Below are positions 1 to 6,230 of a DNA stretch of 45,291 nt, in pieces. The stretch spans positions 1 through 45,291 of the forward strand of contig JAXHST010000052.1 in NCBI GenBank assembly GCA_034190325.1. The letters run 5' to 3'. Positions within the stretch are counted from its first letter, which is position 1; the number at the start of each line of letters is the position of its first letter. The DNA is from UBA287 sp034190325 (GTDB lineage Archaea; Thermoplasmatota; UBA186; UBA287). The position numbers and the translations under genes were made by a program. The notes under the pieces are model-generated. The model did no database searches, was not told the DNA's origin, and saw nothing but the letters and a program-made list of their open reading frames with translations.

Positions 1-447
1 GTAGGTCTTCTTCCTTCTTTCTGGTGTTAAAAGGGTGCTATAAGCAACAAGAGGGGTCATCATCCTTATCTCCATTCTGCTCTTTATCTCAGGCTTCCCA
101 AGGACCTCCATCTCTTCAACAGATATATCCTCACCGCACAGCTTAAGCTTGTTGCTCAGCATGGTGTTCGCAAGCTCACTCACAAAGCGATCTAGAGGGC
201 TCGATACCACAAGTTTCACAGGCATTGTGAAGGTTATCGTGCCTTTCTTTATTTCATACCTGCCCTCGAGCCTGGAGAAGGTAAACATCTTGAAGCTCCT
301 CTTTTCATATTCAAAGCCCTTATCATGCAAAAAGGTAGCCAGCTCTTTTGAGATGCTGGCATAGAGAAAGCTCTGCAGGTAGTAGTTGTATTGGAGCGGC
401 AAAACAATTTTTTCTTTGCTCGATGAGAGCTTGAGAGCTATGCGCAT
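1..447 (-). CDS. cas6: CRISPR endoribonuclease Cas6 (partial, 3' end beyond window)
   Basis: This is the N-terminal ~149 residues of a Cas6, the RAMP-fold nuclease that cuts CRISPR precursor RNA into guides. I translated it by hand from the minus strand: it opens MRIALKLSSSKEKIVLPLQY and continues with NYYLQSFLY, the typical Cas6 start (beta strand, then the IxLPxxYNYxLQsFIY helix). Further on it reads FTFSRLEG and VVSSPLDRFV, and near the edge SRMEIRMMTPLVAYSTL, matching the 'SPI.vys' strand before the second half. The catalytic/glycine-rich loop would lie left of the window. An in-frame stop at 481-483 limits the N-terminus, so ATG at 447 is the only good start. The rest of a CRISPR-Cas locus probably lies to the left; no repeat array is visible here. 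Confidence 0.85.
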   Translation of the reverse strand, partial: MRIALKLSSSKEKIVLPLQYNYYLQSFLYASISKELATFLHDKGFEYEKRSFKMFTFSRLEGRYEIKKGTITFTMPVKLVVSSPLDRFVSELANTMLSNKLKLCGEDISVEEMEVLGKPEIKSRMEIRMMTPLVAYSTLLTPERRKKTY

Positions 448-463
448 AGATCTTATGTCTTTA

Positions 464-625
464 TCACATATAACCTTTTTTCAGGATCCTCTCTATCCCC
501 TCTTTCTCCCCATCTGTCAGGCCGCAGCCCGGGCATATTCCTCTATGATACCAGATAGCATTATCCTTTTCCTTTATGCCCGCAATGTATCTCAGAAGCT
601 TTTCAGATAATATCTTAGTCCACAC
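464..625 (-). CDS. small CxxC protein upstream of cas6 (hypothetical)
   Basis: This is a 53-codon frame with a GTG start at 625 and a TGA stop 17 bases before the cas6 start. I do not recognise it. It ends with a motif that does not look like chance translation: GICPGCGLTDGEKEGIERI, a CPxCG zinc-knuckle-like element followed by a charged helix. The GTG lies about 24 bases downstream of the centre of a TATA-like element on this strand, as expected for a leaderless archaeal message that would continue into cas6. The frame stays open beyond 625 but there it runs over the promoter and then antisense to the GTPase gene. It could instead be the scrap of a larger decayed Cas gene. Confidence 0.45.
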   Translation of the reverse strand: MWTKILSEKLLRYIAGIKEKDNAIWYHRGICPGCGLTDGEKEGIERILKKGYM

Positions 626-642
626 AAAAAGCAACTGAGAGA

Positions 643-656
643 AAAATATATAAGCT
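643..656. promoter_or_regulatory. TATA element, possibly bidirectional (arvA / cas6 side)
   Basis: The A+T core AAAATATATAAG is nearly symmetric. On the plus strand it lies about 30 bases before the ATG of the GTPase gene at 681. On the minus strand it lies about 24 bases before the GTG of the small frame ending just before cas6. One element could direct divergent transcription, though only spacing and composition support this. Confidence 0.5.
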
Positions 657-680
657 GAAGCAGCTCTATTTGTTGAGAGG

Positions 681-1319
681 ATGGGGATCAGAGAGAGATT
701 CAAAAAAGGCAGATTTGCAAGATGGCTCAAAAAGATGTTTGGCAGAAGCCACGCAAAGATAGGAATATATGGACCACCAAATTCTGGAAAGACCACTCTT
801 GCGAACAAGATTACAAAGGATTGGACCGGAGAGGAGCTCTGGGCAATATCAAACATCCCGCATGAGACGAGAAGGGTGAACAAGAGGGAGAATGTGACCA
901 TAAACAACGGTAAGGGCAAGCTGGAGATAGATATAGTTGACACACCCGGTATCGCTACCAGGGTAGATTACAGGGAGTTCCAGAGCTTTGGACTGAGCGA
1001 AGATGAAGCTAGAGCCAGAGCAAAGGAAGCAACAGAAGGGGTTATAGAAGCGATAAGATGGCTTGATGACATAGATGGGGTCCTCCTTGTTCTTGACTCA
1101 TGCGAGGATCCATATACGCAGGTGAATATAACGATAATGGGCAATCTTGAGGCAAGAAACATACCTGTGCTGATTGTGGCAAACAAGATAGATCTTCCAC
1201 AGAGCTCGCCGAATGCGATTCAGAATGCGTTCCCGCAGCACAGAGTTGTGTCAATAAGTGCTCTGGATGGGAAGAATATAGAGGAGCTTTACAGGGGGAT
1301 GTTTGAATGCTTTGGTTGA
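681..1319 (+). CDS. arvA: ArvA/OapA small GTPase (Era/Ras-like)
   Basis: This is a 212-residue soluble GTPase with a basic, amphipathic N-terminus (residues 1-24). Walker A/G1 is GPPNSGKTT at 31-39, G3 is DTPG, G4 is NKID near 168 and a G5-like SAL follows. In haloarchaea this protein is encoded with OapB/ArvB and OapC/ArvC, and it was reported to drive extracellular vesicle formation; earlier it was named for its position near a replication origin. Here the same three genes follow in the same order, which makes the assignment firm. The basic N-terminus may hold it at the membrane (inference). The TATA element at 643-656 gives a short leader. The gene end overlaps a possible upstream start of arvB, so the two are probably translationally coupled. 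Confidence 0.85.
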   Translation: MGIRERFKKGRFARWLKKMFGRSHAKIGIYGPPNSGKTTLANKITKDWTGEELWAISNIPHETRRVNKRENVTINNGKGKLEIDIVDTPGIATRVDYREFQSFGLSEDEARARAKEATEGVIEAIRWLDDIDGVLLVLDSCEDPYTQVNITIMGNLEARNIPVLIVANKIDLPQSSPNAIQNAFPQHRVVSISALDGKNIEELYRGMFECFG

Positions 1320-1329
1320 GGTGCAGAAG

Positions 1330-1692
1330 ATGGATGGGATAAGCATAGATCTGATATCTGAAGAGATGCTGGGCAGAATGGGCAGATATGAGAAGGTGAG
1401 GTTCATTTTAGACAATGTCAAAAATGGAAAGATCCTTGTCCTTGAAAAGGGGCTTGAGCCCAGAGAGGAAGCAGAGCTCATAGAGAGGACCATGAATGAG
1501 ATAGATCAGGATAAATTCATAGGAATAGAGCTGGAGAGTTATGAGAGCAGGGGAAGCATATGGGAAAGAATTATGCGCAAAAAGAGAACAAGAATGGAAG
1601 TGATAGGTCCTGCAGATATGCTTAAAACCGTCTATAAGGATGGTAATGTCATAAAGGCACTCATTCTGACAAGGGGAGAGGTGCTGGAATAG
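1330..1692 (+). CDS. arvB: ArvB/OapB (DUF2073 family)
   Basis: The protein is about 120 residues and opens MDGISIDLISEEML, followed by YEKVRFILDNVKNGKILVLE, the signature of the archaeal DUF2073/OapB family, which is found beside the OapA GTPase. I chose ATG 1330 because GAGGTG sits six bases upstream and family members start at this point; an ATG at 1303 inside the GTPase gene is also in frame. The central part alternates strands and helices and carries no catalytic motif. Known family role: partner of the ArvA GTPase, biochemical function unsettled. It lies 22 bases before arvC in one apparent operon. Confidence 0.85.
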   Translation: MDGISIDLISEEMLGRMGRYEKVRFILDNVKNGKILVLEKGLEPREEAELIERTMNEIDQDKFIGIELESYESRGSIWERIMRKKRTRMEVIGPADMLKTVYKDGNVIKALILTRGEVLE

Positions 1693-1714
1693 AGAATAGT
1701 GGGGCGATATAGAA

Positions 1715-2092
1715 ATGCATCAGTGTCTTAAATGCGGAGCGGTCTATGAAGATATAAAGGAGCTTGAGAGTGGCTGCAAGGTTTGTGGTGGTAGAAGATT
1801 CTACTTTGCAGACAACCCTCTGAGTGATGAGGAGCGCAGTGAGATAAGCCAGAAGAAGCCATCGGGCATAGCAAAGATAATGATGGATGAGAGCAGGCTT
1901 GATAGATGGATCGAGGCTGAGGTTAAGCCTGAAGAGCACAAAGGGATAATTGAGATAAAGGGTAAAGGGAGCTATGAGATAGATATTGAAGCGCTGCTTG
2001 AGGAAAAGCCCATAGTTGTGGAGAAGGATGGTAGCTATCTCATCTATCTCCCGAGTCTTTTTGATAGCCTTAAGAGGGGTAAGATCAAATGA
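1715..2092 (+). CDS. arvC: ArvC/OapC zinc-ribbon protein
   Basis: This 125-residue protein starts with a clean zinc ribbon: Cys4-x2-Cys7 and Cys21-x2-Cys24 (CLKCG...CKVCGG). The C-terminal half contains a strand-rich module beginning about residue 72 (GIIEIKGKGSYEIDIEALL) and ending with YLIYLPSLFDSLKR. This matches the OapC/ArvC family, the third member of the ArvABC trio of Euryarchaeota. It may act as an adaptor; no enzyme motif is visible. The stop codon overlaps the next start (ATGA at 2089-2092), so the following coiled-coil gene is very likely co-translated. Confidence 0.82.
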   Translation: MHQCLKCGAVYEDIKELESGCKVCGGRRFYFADNPLSDEERSEISQKKPSGIAKIMMDESRLDRWIEAEVKPEEHKGIIEIKGKGSYEIDIEALLEEKPIVVEKDGSYLIYLPSLFDSLKRGKIK

Positions 2093-2628
2093 GAGCTGAG
2101 GAGTTTTACGGAGCTTTTCGTGAGTATGAGGGTAGAAAAAAGAGAGCAGAGGAGCTCTCCAGCAAAATAAATGCTCTTGCTAAGGAAACGATAGATAGCA
2201 GAAAGAGCATGGAAGAGCTGGATAAGCTATTCGAGGAAGCCCTGTCTCTGGTAAAGGAAGACCCTTTCCTTTCCTCCATATTTGAGAGATCTTTTCAGTC
2301 TTACTGTGAGGCGAAGCTCTTTCTCTCTTTTCTCAGGGATAAGAAGACAGAGATCGCAGAGAACATTGATCCAGACCTGTCTATGGGTGCGCTCAAGCAT
2401 ATGCTAGGCGATCTGCGCAGATACTTTCTTGAAAAGATGGAGAGAGCAGAGATAGCCGAAGCAAAGAATGCTTTTGAGGCCATGGATGAGATCTTCAAGG
2501 TTCTGGAAAAGCTGGGAGAGGAAACAGAGGACCTTGCGCGTATGGTGGATAGAAGCAGGGAAGAGCTCTACGATTACAGGAGAAAAAGAGAGGAGCTGGA
2601 TCTGGACGATGTGTGGTTCAGAAGGTAG
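2089..2628 (+). CDS. coiled-coil protein of the Arv operon (unknown function)
   Basis: This is a 179-residue, highly charged, almost entirely helical protein without signal peptide, membrane segment or cysteine motif. Heptad-like stretches run from about 13-45 (EGRKKRAEELSSKINALAKE) and 112-175 (KMERAEIAEAKNAFEAMDEI and onward), separated by a less charged helix. I do not recognise a family. It starts with ATG overlapping the arvC stop by four bases, the tightest link in the operon, so a structural role with the ArvABC GTPase is a reasonable inference. An assembly or scaffold factor is one possibility; no function can be assigned from sequence alone. Confidence 0.75.
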   Translation: MRAEEFYGAFREYEGRKKRAEELSSKINALAKETIDSRKSMEELDKLFEEALSLVKEDPFLSSIFERSFQSYCEAKLFLSFLRDKKTEIAENIDPDLSMGALKHMLGDLRRYFLEKMERAEIAEAKNAFEAMDEIFKVLEKLGEETEDLARMVDRSREELYDYRRKREELDLDDVWFRR

Positions 2629-2658
2629 CTGAAGATAAGAGCCCAGAAGAAAGATAAA

Positions 2659-2668
2659 AATGTATAAA
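2659..2668 (+). promoter_or_regulatory. TATA box of the seven-helix membrane protein gene
   Basis: AATGTATAAAC lies about 25 bases before the ATG at 2689, preceded by an A/G-rich BRE-like stretch (GAAAGATAAA). This spacing predicts a leaderless message, so the membrane protein gene may have its own promoter although it also lies 60 bases behind the Arv operon. Confidence 0.5.
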
Positions 2669-2688
2669 CAGAGAAAAGGTATATACAT

Positions 2689-3384
2689 ATGCAGATCATG
2701 AGCCTTTTACCCTTCTATGTGTACCTTGCATCAACAGGTGTAGCAGCCATTATAGCGTTGTATGCGTTTTTCAGATTTTTTCTGAAGTACAGAGAGGTAT
2801 ACACGCCCCAGCTTTTCTATCTCTCAATGTTCTTCTTTTTCTTCTCAATAAACTACTTTGTTGTGTTTTTAAGAGCTATCCTGGGGAGAAACATGTTTTT
2901 TTACACGGTATCCAACCTCTTTGGGCCGCTGGCGCTCGTCTTTATAATGGCCTTTGCTGTATCGCTGGTGTGGTCAGGCAGAGAGAGACTCTCTTTTGCC
3001 TTTTCTTTATCTATGTTTGCGATATTCTTCGGAGCCAGCCTTTATTCAGATTCTAGCGTGATTGCGATCTATCCCGGCGTCTCTGAAGTGGTCTACCCAT
3101 ATTCTTTCGTTCTTCTGACTCTGCTGACGATCTCTTCCCTTGCTTTCTTTGTCTTTGCTGTCTTTTCTGTTTACGCTTTCAGGGCGAGATGGAGCGCTCT
3201 GAGAAGGGGTGGCATGATGTTTGCGTCAGGTTTTCTTATTCTGGCCATATTCACATACCTTTTTGACTGGCCGGGGCTTTTTGCTTTTCTTCTTCCGTTC
3301 ACCAGGCTCATGAACGCATCTGGTATCTTTCTTGTATATCTGGGTGCCAGAACACTGCAGAGCGCTAAGGTGCCATTCTTTTGA
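2689..3384 (+). CDS. seven-helix integral membrane protein (unknown)
   Basis: This 231-residue protein is mostly hydrophobic. Seven membrane segments can be read at approximately 6-29, 38-62, 70-92, 100-117, 136-161, 171-189 and 196-224, with short basic loops such as RARWSALRRGG on one side. No signal peptide, kinase, channel or transporter motif is recognised; the fold resembles the helical sensor modules found at the N-terminus of some archaeal signalling proteins, but no signalling domain follows. It has its own TATA box yet follows the Arv operon in the same direction, so a membrane partner for ArvABC is possible but unproven. Confidence 0.7.
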   Translation: MQIMSLLPFYVYLASTGVAAIIALYAFFRFFLKYREVYTPQLFYLSMFFFFFSINYFVVFLRAILGRNMFFYTVSNLFGPLALVFIMAFAVSLVWSGRERLSFAFSLSMFAIFFGASLYSDSSVIAIYPGVSEVVYPYSFVLLTLLTISSLAFFVFAVFSVYAFRARWSALRRGGMMFASGFLILAIFTYLFDWPGLFAFLLPFTRLMNASGIFLVYLGARTLQSAKVPFF

Positions 3385-3403
3385 GCGCCGGTTTTTGTTT
3401 ATA

Positions 3404-4369
3404 TCATATCCTTATGATCTCATCTCTCTCAAATGGCTTCAGGACTTTGCCTCTGTATCTGACCTCTCTCTTTCCATCTTTTCTCACAAGCCCTATATCA
3501 TGGACTTTAATCCCTTTTTTTTCTATTCTCTCCTTCAGGCTCTCATCCTTCGTTGTTATTATCAGGGTGCCCGAGGATATGAGCCCCATGGGGTTTAGAG
3601 CGAAGTGGTTGCAAAGCTCTTTTGTTTCAGTGCTCAAAGGAAAATCATCAATATCCATGCTTACGTTTGAGGCAACACACATCTCATGGAGCGCATTCAG
3701 CACCCCCCCTTCAGTCGCATCATGCATTCCATTCGCGCTTTTCCTTGCTATCGTTGCCTCTCTATAAACAGACAGTTGCTTTTTGTATGAAAGCGCACGT
3801 TTTAAGAAGGCTTTTCCAAAGGTGAGTTCTATCTCTTCTCTCTTTTTTTCAGCGATTATCGCCGTGCCCTCTATGCCCATGCCCTTTGTTATCAGAACTC
3901 TATCGCCATTCTTTGCATTGAATGAGCCCCTGAGCTCGTCTTTACCGCATATGCCCACCATAAAGCCAGAGATCATGGGTCTGTTCACTATGGAGCTTAT
4001 CTCTGTGTGCCCGCCGCCAAAGCTTATTCTATATCTCTTACACCCTCTGTATATCTCCTCCATTATGCTCTCCAGCTCTTCATTGCCTGGGGGTAGTATT
4101 ATGGTTACCATGAAAAACAGAGGTTTTGCTCCCATGGATAGGATATCGTTGAGATTGACGTTTATGCAGTAGTAGCCTGAAGAAACAAAGGTAACAGGAT
4201 CGCATGTTGCAACCAGAAATTTTTTACCCATATCAAAAACAGAGCAGTCCACGCCTGTGCTGGGTCCTATGAGCATATCCTTTCTGCCGTATGAGTATTG
4301 ATCTATCAGCTTATCAAGCATGTCGTAGGGTATCTTTCCTTCTCTCGCCCTCTTATCTTTTAATTGCAT
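3404..4369 (-). CDS. AIR-synthase superfamily protein (HypE/PurM-like)
   Basis: The 321-residue protein has the two-domain PurM/HypE/SelD/ThiL fold: a first domain with VDCSVFDMGKKFLVATCDPV and a helix NVNLNDILSMGAKPLFFMVT, then the GGHTE motif that binds phosphate. The second domain has RVLITKGMGIEGTAIIAEK, MHDATEGGVLNALHEMC and NPMGLISSGTLII. These match the archaeal HypE-like group of ATP-dependent phosphotransfer enzymes. The C-terminal PRIC-type cysteine tail of true HypE is absent, and no hydrogenase gene is nearby, so hydrogenase maturation is not indicated. Substrate unknown. It is transcribed divergently from the PfkB gene. Confidence 0.75.
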   Translation of the reverse strand: MQLKDKRAREGKIPYDMLDKLIDQYSYGRKDMLIGPSTGVDCSVFDMGKKFLVATCDPVTFVSSGYYCINVNLNDILSMGAKPLFFMVTIILPPGNEELESIMEEIYRGCKRYRISFGGGHTEISSIVNRPMISGFMVGICGKDELRGSFNAKNGDRVLITKGMGIEGTAIIAEKKREEIELTFGKAFLKRALSYKKQLSVYREATIARKSANGMHDATEGGVLNALHEMCVASNVSMDIDDFPLSTETKELCNHFALNPMGLISSGTLIITTKDESLKERIEKKGIKVHDIGLVRKDGKREVRYRGKVLKPFERDEIIRI

Positions 4370-4451
4370 AGCACAGATTGTTTTCCTCTCTTATCATTTT
4401 TAGCTGGGAGCAGAGCGGCAAGAGTTATATCCATAAAAAAGGATTGCAACC

Positions 4452-5318
4452 ATGAAGGTCATAGGCTCAGCATTTGTTGAATTCTCTCCTTCAGCGATCC
4501 ATAAGAATATAGAGGATGTCAGAAGCTTTCGCAGGGGTATCGGCGGCTCAGGCGCAAACATAGCCATAGCGGAGGCAAGACTCGGTACAAAACCGCAGCT
4601 GGTAAGCGCTGTGGGCGGGGATCGCTTCGGGCAATTTATCATAAATGAGCTTGAGAAAGAGGGGATAGAGTGCACGAATGTAAGCGTGGAAAAGGAGTAT
4701 CTCACAGGGATAAGCTTTTATGAGCTGGATGCAGAAGGGAGGAGCAACTATTATTTCTATCGATTTCCTGGCATAAGCATGCCTGAAGAAAAGCTGATGC
4801 TGAGGGGAATAAAGTTTGAGAAGGAGGAGATAGTGACAATAACTGAGGCGGCGATAAGAGGCGCTGAGCCGGATATGGAAGCTTTGAGTGGAGCCAGAAT
4901 ATTCTACGAGCCAAACATAAGAAAAGCCTTCTGGAATGAACAGCTGAGGGAGAGGACCATGAAAGTGATAGAAAATGCTTACGCGGTCTTTCCCAATAGA
5001 GAGGAGCTATCTCTCATCACCGGCACAAAGGGCATAGACGAAGGCGCCGAAGAGCTGCTTAAGCACACAAAGCTTGTTGTTGTCAAGATGGGCAGCGAAG
5101 GAGCCAGGGCATTTTTCGAGAAAAGATCTTTTTCCGCTCCCGGAATTAAGATAGAAGCAAAGTGCGAGATAGGCGCAGGGGACACATTTCATGGAGCTTT
5201 CGTTGCAGCGCTTACGGAGGGTAAGGATCTTAGTGAGGCGCTTTTGCTTGCTAACAGAGCTGCAGCCTTCAGGGTTGCCACAGGAAAATTTCCCAGAAAG
5301 AAGGATCTTTTCACGTAG
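4452..5318 (+). CDS. PfkB-family carbohydrate or nucleoside kinase
   Basis: This 288-residue protein has the ribokinase fold. The N-terminal part shows the glycine-rich RRGIGGSGANIAIAEARLG (residues 28-45) and VGGDRFG; the C-terminal part shows GAGDTFHGAF at 241-250 with the catalytic base Asp244. It transfers phosphate from ATP to a hydroxymethyl group of a sugar or nucleoside; candidates are 2-keto-3-deoxygluconate, ribose or fructose derivatives, and the sequence does not settle it. A TATA-like TTATATCC lies about 27 bases before the ATG. It stands alone between the HypE-like gene and decayed DNA. Confidence 0.82.
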   Translation: MKVIGSAFVEFSPSAIHKNIEDVRSFRRGIGGSGANIAIAEARLGTKPQLVSAVGGDRFGQFIINELEKEGIECTNVSVEKEYLTGISFYELDAEGRSNYYFYRFPGISMPEEKLMLRGIKFEKEEIVTITEAAIRGAEPDMEALSGARIFYEPNIRKAFWNEQLRERTMKVIENAYAVFPNREELSLITGTKGIDEGAEELLKHTKLVVVKMGSEGARAFFEKRSFSAPGIKIEAKCEIGAGDTFHGAFVAALTEGKDLSEALLLANRAAAFRVATGKFPRKKDLFT

Positions 5319-5329
5319 GTTCTTCTGTT

Positions 5330-5580
5330 GATCTTTTGAGATAAGCACAAGCCAGCGTGTATTCCTGTTATTTTTTCTTACATATACTCCATTCCCATCA
5401 CCATTTTCCATCTCAGGCCCTTCACTCTTTCGGCAGCCAGAAATTCTGTGGCCCTCAGATCTTTTCCCTTAAAGGTTCTGTGATCTCAATGGGCGTCGAT
5501 GCACGGTGCATAGGATCTCGGATCTGCGAAATCAGCTTAAAACACTACCATGATCAAGGACCAGAGCCTTCATGGGAGGA
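5330..5580 (-). pseudogene. possible transposase remnant
   Basis: On the minus strand at about 5411-5330 the translation reads GVYVRKNNRNTRWLVLIS, which resembles the strand ahead of the YxxR motif in DDE transposases of the IS4 type (xxFVRnRnkR-x-WLaLLSTD). Upstream, 5560-5420, fragments such as ALVLDHGSV appear in another frame with stops between. No complete element or terminal repeats are visible. The call is tentative. Confidence 0.3.
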
Positions 5581-6027
5581 TATTACACCCTTCCGCGCAT
5601 AGGAAAGATATCGGTTTCACAATCTCTCATCAACGTTTTGCTCCCTCCACTGAAGATATACGCTAGAATAGAGCCGGGAAGTTCGCTATCCGTGAAGGGC
5701 ATAGCAGAACCGGTAAGGGTGAGCATGATCGTAGAGCTCTTAGAGAACATGGCGATACTCTGGCGTGGTGTTAACGAATACAGAGATCCGTGCCTTTTCA
5801 TCTCCGGAAGTGAGGATGAGATTGTGCCGCCTTTCATGGTCAGGGACTCTTATGGAGGCATCGATGCAGGGGACAAGAGCTTTGTCCTCATAGAAGGAGC
5901 AGCCCCTGGGCTCTTCAAAAAAGAGAATGAAGAAGAGGTTTTTGCGGTCATAGACCGGTGGCTTTCAGAGCTGGTCGGAAAAAGCGGCCAGGTTTCAGAC
6001 GCCCCTGCGCTGTTTTCGTCGGCTTAG
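5572..6027 (+). pseudogene. alpha/beta-hydrolase (lysophospholipase-like) C-terminal remnant
   Basis: This frame has no N-terminal hydrolase domain but its last two thirds match the C-terminal half of a monoacylglycerol-lipase-type alpha/beta hydrolase: PCLFISGSEDEIVPP contains the strand and acid (Asp) of the catalytic triad, followed by FVLIEGAAPGLF and a final helix EEEVFAVIDRWL. In active relatives the GAxHGLF position carries the catalytic His; here it is Ala-Pro. The nucleophile Ser elbow is not found upstream in any frame. Together these point to a decayed gene rather than a working enzyme. Confidence 0.6.
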
Positions 6028-6142
6028 AGACCTCTTCCATAATCCCTGCGTTTTTTCCCCGTCTAACAGAGATTTCCTTATCATCCGCCCTATATGATGT
6101 ACCTTTCAGGATCTACATTCGAAAGATGATCGCTGAAGTGCT

Positions 6143-6174
6143 TTGAATCTGGCATAACTGCATTCCAGATTTCA
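6143..6174. promoter_or_regulatory. dyad element upstream of nifJ
   Basis: AATCTGG (6146-6152) and CCAGATT (6165-6171) form an inverted repeat around a 12-base spacer, extended by flanking TGA/TCA. It lies 60-85 bases before the nifJ ATG, upstream of a weak TATA-like TTCAAATA near 6200-6207. It could bind a dimeric regulator; alternatively it is a terminator-like leftover of the preceding decayed DNA. Confidence 0.35.
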
Positions 6175-6230
6175 CGTCATTCATTTTCCAAAGGAAAATT
6201 TCAAATACCGTCTATATGCTCTGACCTTGT

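Noticed and set aside
1..660. CRISPR array beside cas6
   Set aside because: No regularly spaced direct repeats are visible in the window; any array must lie outside to the left.
626..943. Upstream part of the open minus-strand frame that ends at 464
   Set aside because: It runs antisense to the conserved GTPase and through its promoter; only the part from GTG 625 downstream shows protein-like motifs.
3404..4369. Naming the AIR-synthase-like gene hypE
   Set aside because: The C-terminal cysteine tail needed for hydrogenase cofactor synthesis is absent and no hydrogenase or other hyp gene is nearby.
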